Origin: Candidatus Omnitrophota bacterium
GTDB taxonomy: Bacteria; Omnitrophota; Omnitrophia; Omnitrophales; Aquincolibacteriaceae
Direction of reading: 5' to 3'
DNA: 64,000 nucleotides
NCBI GenBank assembly: GCA_903820505.1
Contig: CAIJHQ010000031.1
Coordinates: 1 to 64,000 of the forward strand
Part shown: one piece after another, positions 59,769 to 64,000 of the stretch
Position numbering within the stretch: the stretch's first letter is position 1
How the letters are laid out: each line of letters begins with the position of its first letter
Translations under genes and position numbers: made by a program
Notes under the pieces: model-generated
The model's database searches: none
What the model saw: the letters and a program-made list of their open reading frames with translations, nothing else
What the model was told of the DNA's origin: nothing

Positions 59769-60089
59769 ATGCCGGAGAAGACGCTGGAAGAAAAAGTCTG
59801 GGAACAGCTGCGGTTGTGTTATGACTACGAGATCCCGGTCAATATCGCGGACCTCGGGCTGATCTACGGCGTGAAGGTCCTCGATCTCGCGGAAAGCAAG
59901 GAAGTTCTCATCCAAATGACCTTCACCAGCCCCATGTGCCCCATGGCGGACACCATCAAGAAAGACGTCGAACGCCGCATCGCGACACTGCCCGGCGTGA
60001 AAAAAGTCACCGTTGAGATCGTCTGGGACCCGCCCTGGGACCAGACCCGCTTGTCCGAGGCGGCGAAACTCCAACTCGGATTGTCCTGA
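59769..60089 (+). CDS. sufT: SufT / DUF59 (MIP18) Fe-S maturation protein
   Basis: 106 aa DUF59 protein with YEIPVNIADLGLIYGV, the cysteine-bearing MTFTSPMCPMADT, and VEIVWDPPWDQTRLSEAAK at the end. SufT-type proteins help mature Fe-S enzymes. It is 12 nt after sufU and closes the SUF operon. A weak CGGA/TCCG hairpin followed by ATTTTT (60099-60116) may end transcription. Confidence 0.9.
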   Translation: MPEKTLEEKVWEQLRLCYDYEIPVNIADLGLIYGVKVLDLAESKEVLIQMTFTSPMCPMADTIKKDVERRIATLPGVKKVTVEIVWDPPWDQTRLSEAAKLQLGLS

Positions 60090-60165
60090 TCCTTCAAAGA
60101 AGCGGATCCATCCGGATTTTTCCCTCGTTATCGAATACACTTCCGGAGTGTGCCCGCAAGGGCGA

Positions 60166-61416
60166 TTATTTTTTTATCGAAACGAGGACGGCGGTCCAGA
60201 GAAGCATGGATCCCCACAATGGAACGCCCCATGCGCTCAAAGGCTCCGCAACATAACCCAGGAACACGGAGAGAGCGCACACCCAGAAACTGATAAGAAG
60301 TCCGCGCCGGGTGAGCGGGTTTTGAAACGGTCCGTCCAGCAGGAAAAGGGCGGCCAAAAAGAGGACGTAGAGGTTCGTGTAGTGATGGACCTGCGTGACG
60401 GGGGAGGCGAAGAGCATCAGCATGGGATAAAGGGAATATTCCGCGAAAAGGCCGGCGCGGTCCCGGACGATCGCGGCGGGCGCGGGAAGTTTTCTCAGGA
60501 AAAGCAGCCCGAGGAGCAGGACGCCGACGGCGGCGGTTGCCGTGCGGATCACGGCGTTCGAGCCGGTCACGAATTGCGCCTCCGACGGCCATGCGAGTCG
60601 CGTGACGACGGCGTAAAGGGATTGATTGTCATTGGCGAACGGCGTGAAAAGTTCGCTCCAAAGGTAGATGGTGTGGGCCTTGTCCGAACTTCCTGTGGCC
60701 ATGAGCGACTGCCAGATCTTGAGCAGTTCCCAGTTCATCTGAAAACCGACGACGAGCGAAGGGAACACAAAACAGAAAAGGACCAGGCCGAAAAGCGCGC
60801 CGATGAGGACCTTCCACTCCTTTTTGAACAGGAAAAACAAGACCGCGAACGCGAGCGGACTGATCTTGAGCGTCACGGCGAGCGCGAGCAGGAACCCGGC
60901 CAGGAATTTCCATTTCTCCAGATAACAATAGAAAATGAACAGGGTGAAAAAAAGCATGAAGATCCCCAGCTGGGCGCGGGAAAGCGTGTTCAAAAAAAGC
61001 GGAAGGCAGAGGAGCGCGGAAAGAGCGATCTGCCAGCCGGCGCCGCCGCGTTTATCGGTACATGAACGCGAAAAAAGGAAGGCCGCCGCGAGCGCCCCGA
61101 TCGAGAGCAGATAAATCAGCAGGACATTGATCCCGAGCGGCAGATCGACCACGGGGAGAAGAAGGACGGCGAGGAAAGGGGAATAGACATAGTGCCAATG
61201 GCGCGCGTTCTCGATCCCGTAGATATGATTGGCCCGGCCGATGCGGATCATTTCCGAGGCCTTCAGGTAAACGGTCAGGTCGGTCCGCTGTTTGGGACTG
61301 ATCGCGCCCCGGTAGAACGTGGAGATGCCGGTCCCGGTCACGAGGGCGAGCACGATCAGGAGACCGAGCCATTTTCTTTTCAGGAAGAATTCTATGAAGC
61401 GCTGGATATAATTCAT
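60166..61416 (-). CDS. GT87-family membrane glycosyltransferase
   Basis: 416 aa with about ten hydrophobic helices. The first periplasmic loop contains the GT87 (DUF2029) hallmark TDLTVYLKASEMI followed by HWHYVYSPFLAVLLLP. Such enzymes use polyprenyl-phosphate sugars to add mannose or arabinose-type units outside the membrane. It is convergent with sufT (76-nt gap with a GCCC/GGGC hairpin at 60151-60162) and divergent from the sugar cluster after it, so it likely belongs to that glycan pathway. Confidence 0.82.
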   Translation of the reverse strand: MNYIQRFIEFFLKRKWLGLLIVLALVTGTGISTFYRGAISPKQRTDLTVYLKASEMIRIGRANHIYGIENARHWHYVYSPFLAVLLLPVVDLPLGINVLLIYLLSIGALAAAFLFSRSCTDKRGGAGWQIALSALLCLPLFLNTLSRAQLGIFMLFFTLFIFYCYLEKWKFLAGFLLALAVTLKISPLAFAVLFFLFKKEWKVLIGALFGLVLFCFVFPSLVVGFQMNWELLKIWQSLMATGSSDKAHTIYLWSELFTPFANDNQSLYAVVTRLAWPSEAQFVTGSNAVIRTATAAVGVLLLGLLFLRKLPAPAAIVRDRAGLFAEYSLYPMLMLFASPVTQVHHYTNLYVLFLAALFLLDGPFQNPLTRRGLLISFWVCALSVFLGYVAEPLSAWGVPLWGSMLLWTAVLVSIKK

Positions 61417-61478
61417 GTCCGGATGCCGGAAGACGGATGGTTTTTCGCGTCCCGCGTTCCCTCACGTGATGTTATTGA

Positions 61479-61508
61479 TTGAACTTTTTACACTAAACAC
61501 AGTATAAT
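61479..61508 (+). promoter_or_regulatory. Sugar cluster promoter
   Basis: TTGAAC (61479-61484), 18-bp spacer and perfect TATAAT (61503-61508), 54 nt before the epimerase start. Confidence 0.7.
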
Positions 61509-61562
61509 CTCAACTCATTTTTGGGTCTCGCCGTATTCTCAATACGAAAGGAAACACGTCCG

Positions 61563-62639
61563 ATGGGCTTGGGGCATTCGCGAAAGCGCCTCTACGAATC
61601 GAAGATCATCCAGGAAGACATCGCCCAGCTTGCAGGGCATCTCAAGGACCAGTTAGCGCATTTCGAAGGGAAGACCTTTCTGCTGACGGGGGCCGGCGGG
61701 TTCCTGGGGAATTACATGGTCCTCCTTTTCCGCTACCTGAACCAGCACGTCCTCAAACAAAAACTTTCCGCCATTCTGCTGGATAATTTTATCACCGGGT
61801 ACGAACAGCATATTTTTTCCGACGAAAATCTTCATTTTCAGAAACATAACGTCATCGAACCGTTCAAAACGGACAAAAAGATCGATTATCTGATCCACGC
61901 GGCGGGGATCGCCTCTCCGGTCTATTACACCAAATTCCCGATCGAGACCATGGACGTGGGGACGGTCGGGACGCGCAACATGCTCGAACTCGCCCGCGAA
62001 AAGAAGGTGAAAAGTTTTCTTTTCACGAGTTCCAGCGAGGTCTACGGGGACCCCGACAACAACCATGTTCCGACGAACGAAGAATACCGCGGGAACGTCT
62101 CCGTGAAAGGGCCGCGCGCCTGCTATGACGAGTCCAAGCGTTTCGGGGAAACGATGTGCGAGGCTTATTGGAACGTGTTCGACGTGCCGGTCAAAATGGT
62201 GAGGCCCTTCAACGTTTACGGGCCCGGGATCCGGCCGGACGATTACCGGGTGCTTCCGAATTTCATCGAGCACGCGCTCCGCAAAGAGCCGCTTCCGATC
62301 CACGGCGACGGGCGCAACACGCGTTCCTTCTGTTATATCAACGACGCCATCGAAATGATCTTCCGCGTCCTCTTCTCGGACGCGAACGGCGAATCCTTCA
62401 ACGTCGGGAACTCGGAGCGGGAAATTTCGGTGGAAGGACTGGCCAAAGAGCTGGTCGCCGCCATGCCGTATCCGGTCGAGATCGTGCATATCGATCCGCC
62501 GCACGCGGTCTATGCCCAGAGCGATCCGAAACGGCGCTGTCCCGATATTTCCAAGATCCGGAAGGCCACGGGGTTCAAGCCGAAGTACGATCTCAAGGAA
62601 GGTCTCGCGCGGACCGTTGCCTGGTTCCGCGAATTTTAA
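61563..62639 (+). CDS. NAD-dependent epimerase/decarboxylase (UXS-like)
   Basis: 358 aa extended SDR. A 45-residue helical N-terminal extension precedes the NAD-binding GAGGFLG. The catalytic Tyr-Lys is in GPRACYDESKRFGETM, a context typical of UDP-glucuronate decarboxylase (UDP-xylose synthase); FNVYGPGIRPDD and the C-terminal RRCPDISK also match. It acts on a nucleotide sugar for surface glycan. The ATG at 61563 follows AAAGGAA. Other 4-epimerase or 4,6-dehydratase activity cannot be excluded. Confidence 0.85.
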   Translation: MGLGHSRKRLYESKIIQEDIAQLAGHLKDQLAHFEGKTFLLTGAGGFLGNYMVLLFRYLNQHVLKQKLSAILLDNFITGYEQHIFSDENLHFQKHNVIEPFKTDKKIDYLIHAAGIASPVYYTKFPIETMDVGTVGTRNMLELAREKKVKSFLFTSSSEVYGDPDNNHVPTNEEYRGNVSVKGPRACYDESKRFGETMCEAYWNVFDVPVKMVRPFNVYGPGIRPDDYRVLPNFIEHALRKEPLPIHGDGRNTRSFCYINDAIEMIFRVLFSDANGESFNVGNSEREISVEGLAKELVAAMPYPVEIVHIDPPHAVYAQSDPKRRCPDISKIRKATGFKPKYDLKEGLARTVAWFREF

Positions 62640-62684
62640 TAAAGGGGTCGATCCCCGTCTACTCAAGGGAGGAGAACTGTTATC

Positions 62685-63098
62685 ATGGAATTAGAGACTG
62701 TGAAGCATATCAAGCCGGCTTTCGTGGACGCGCGGGGCGAGATCATCAATGTGTTCGAGGGAACGACCGGGCACGTGGCGTACATCACTTCCAGGAAGGG
62801 TTCCGTGCGGGCCAATCACTATCATAAAAAAGACATTCAATACATGTACCTCGTGAGCGGCGCTTATGAAAGCCACTGCTGCCCGGTGGACGATCCTTCC
62901 AAAAAGCAGGTCCTCAAAGTGATGGCCGGGGATATTGTTTACACGCCGCCGATGGTCGCCCACGCCCAGAAGTTCACGGAAGATTCGGTTTTTCTTTCCC
63001 TGACGACGCGGATGCGCGAAGAAGGGAAGTACGAGGAAGACACGATCGCTTTCCCCGTGATCGAAGGGTACATTAATAAAGAACTCAAAACAAAATAA
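62685..63098 (+). CDS. Cupin protein, sugar-modifying type
   Basis: 137 aa beta-barrel with HYHKKDIQYMYLVSG as the metal/substrate strand and TPPMVAHAQKF as the second. It resembles WxcM/FdtA-like cupins and dTDP-4-dehydrorhamnose 3,5-epimerase relatives acting on keto-sugars. Strong GGGAGGAG precedes the ATG. Its position between a UXS-like enzyme and an SDR supports nucleotide-sugar processing, but the substrate is unknown. Confidence 0.75.
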   Translation: MELETVKHIKPAFVDARGEIINVFEGTTGHVAYITSRKGSVRANHYHKKDIQYMYLVSGAYESHCCPVDDPSKKQVLKVMAGDIVYTPPMVAHAQKFTEDSVFLSLTTRMREEGKYEEDTIAFPVIEGYINKELKTK

Positions 63099-63111
63099 TT
63101 CTCCTCCCTCT

Positions 63112-63840
63112 ATGAACCGCACCATCGTTATTACCGGCGCCACTCGCGGCCTGGGTCTTGAACTTGCCCGGAAATTCATCAAGGCCGGGGACAAGGTCTT
63201 CGGGATCAGCAGGACCCGGGAACACTGGACCGCCGCCCGCAAAAGTATCGGCTCCGGGAACTTCCTGCTTTTTTGCGGCGACATCACTTCGGAAAAAAAA
63301 GTCAAAGAACTTCTCGGGAAGATCGTCCGGGATGCCGGTCGCATCGACATTCTCATCAATAACGCCGGGTATTGCGGTCCGCTTGCCAGGGTGGAGGCGG
63401 TCTCTGCGAAGGAGCTGACGGAACATCTGGCACAGAACCTCCTGTCGGCCTTTCTGATGTGCAAGTACGCGATCCCGGCCATGGCGCGGCAGGAACGCGC
63501 GCTCATCCTGAATATTTCCTCCATGGCGGGGACGCGCGCGGTCCCGCGGTTATTTCCTTATTCGGCGGCCAAGTCCGGCGTGCTCGCGCTTTCCCAGGCG
63601 ATCGCCAAAGAAAATGACGGGACCGGTCTCCGGTGCATTACCGTTTGCCCGGGCGGGATGAACACCGAAATGCGCCGCGAACTTTTTGGCGCCGAGGACG
63701 CGGCCAAACAGCAAACCCCGGAATTCGTGGCGGGCGTGATCGAACAGATCGTTAACGGGACGGTGGATGTTCTTTCGGGTGGCCACATCGTCATCCGCCA
63801 CGGGAAGATCACCGGGATCTTTCCGCCCCCCGCGGCCTGA
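63112..63840 (+). CDS. Short-chain dehydrogenase/reductase
   Basis: 242 aa classical SDR: cofactor loop GATRGLGLELARKF (TGxxxGxG type), NNAGYCGP, catalytic Ser in ISSMAG and YSAAK tetrad. The C-terminal PGGMNTEM is typical. It lies 13 nt after the cupin gene and probably reduces a keto group on the same sugar. Confidence 0.88.
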   Translation: MNRTIVITGATRGLGLELARKFIKAGDKVFGISRTREHWTAARKSIGSGNFLLFCGDITSEKKVKELLGKIVRDAGRIDILINNAGYCGPLARVEAVSAKELTEHLAQNLLSAFLMCKYAIPAMARQERALILNISSMAGTRAVPRLFPYSAAKSGVLALSQAIAKENDGTGLRCITVCPGGMNTEMRRELFGAEDAAKQQTPEFVAGVIEQIVNGTVDVLSGGHIVIRHGKITGIFPPPAA

Positions 63841-63847
63841 GGAAATG

Positions 63848-64000
63848 ATGGAACACGACCCCTATAAAAGAAAAACGTGCCGCTACTGCGATGAACCGCT
63901 CGGGAAACCTTTTCTGGACCTGGGGATCCAGCCGCTCGCGAACAATCTCCCGCGCCGCGAAGACGCGGCGACGCCGGAATTCCATTGCCCGCTGGCTGTC
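63848..64000 (+). CDS. SAM methyltransferase, N-terminal fragment (window edge)
   Basis: The first 51 codons run off the window end. They encode a zinc-ribbon-like start, CRYCDEPLG, then LDLGIQPLANNL and CPLAV. This is the N-terminal metal-binding domain of sugar C-methyltransferases and related class I enzymes (Methyltransf_13/14 type). AGGAA precedes the ATG; an ATG one codon earlier (63845) is possible. It continues the sugar cluster. Confidence 0.75.
   Translation, partial: MEHDPYKRKTCRYCDEPLGKPFLDLGIQPLANNLPRREDAATPEFHCPLAV

Noticed and set aside
60099-60162. A strong bidirectional terminator between sufT and the GT87 gene
   Set aside because: The hairpins present have only 4-5 bp stems and poor T-runs, so I mention them only as weak.

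Overview
The window is gene-dense (about 60 protein genes, one tRNA) and moderately GC-rich, and most genes sit in tight operons with 1-8 nt overlaps. It reads as chromosomal DNA of an anaerobic or microaerophilic bacterium with a Gram-negative-type envelope. The pointers are a lipoprotein cyclophilin, a phosphatidylethanolamine pathway, nucleotide-sugar genes, a hybrid cluster protein, a flavodiiron protein and several B12/radical SAM enzymes. The combination of a GH57 branching enzyme beside a DUF4912 protein with many orphan radical SAM genes recalls Omnitrophota and related PVC-adjacent lineages. That placement is an inference; no rRNA is present to test it. I see no transposase, integrase, phage gene or CRISPR array.

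Layout. 1-504: tRNA-Leu(GAG) inside a mosaic of partial duplications of itself. 505-5012: manB-manC-uppP-rlmI (GDP-mannose precursors, undecaprenyl phosphate recycling, rRNA methylation). 5033-6942 (minus): LsrF-type aldolase/thiolase and a zinc alcohol dehydrogenase, separated by a palindromic repeat. 7105-8213: NifU-like Fe-S carrier, a small basic protein, and a repeat element bounded by heptamer arrays. 8214-15067: trpS-scpA, then scpB-pheA-hisC-aroF-tyrA (chromosome segregation plus Phe/Tyr synthesis). 15161-18100: ribosomal protein S1 behind a structured leader, and fabF. 18164-23936: two B12-radical SAM proteins, psd, pssA and a LysE-like exporter, possibly a lipid-modification locus. 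24152-31227: DUF4912 protein, GH57 branching enzyme, DUF2582 protein, GH13 amylase and glycogen phosphorylase (cytoplasmic alpha-glucan metabolism).

31298-37535: an MFS transporter, then a sensor kinase, a CheY-like regulator and a GAF-ANTAR protein, followed by glutamate dehydrogenase behind a strong promoter and a leader carrying an intrinsic terminator. 37537-41341: an NsrR/IscR-like Rrf2 regulator with its own operator, an Enzyme I-like PEP phosphotransferase and hcp. 41535-46963: COG0731 radical SAM protein, nadA, ilvD, flavodiiron protein, nitroreductase. 46997-53917: a Cys-motif protein (minus), typA, cyclophilin lipoprotein, HI0933-type flavoprotein, and a secreted NlpC/P60 protein with two small companions. 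53935-60089: an Rrf2-controlled SUF operon (rrf2-sufB-C-D-S-U-T). 60166-61416 (minus): GT87 membrane glycosyltransferase. 61479-64000: start of a sugar/polysaccharide cluster (UXS-like epimerase, cupin, SDR, truncated methyltransferase).

The most notable regulatory logic is threefold. (1) The gdhA leader has a textbook terminator that is mutually exclusive with a hairpin bearing an ANTAR-type loop, directly downstream of a kinase/receiver/GAF-ANTAR operon. (2) A perfect 9-5-9 inverted repeat lies over the promoter of an Rrf2-EI-hcp operon. (3) An inverted repeat overlaps the -35 region of the rrf2-suf operon. Together with the flavodiiron protein, hcp and SUF genes, this suggests a cell that invests in nitrosative and oxidative stress handling and Fe-S homeostasis.
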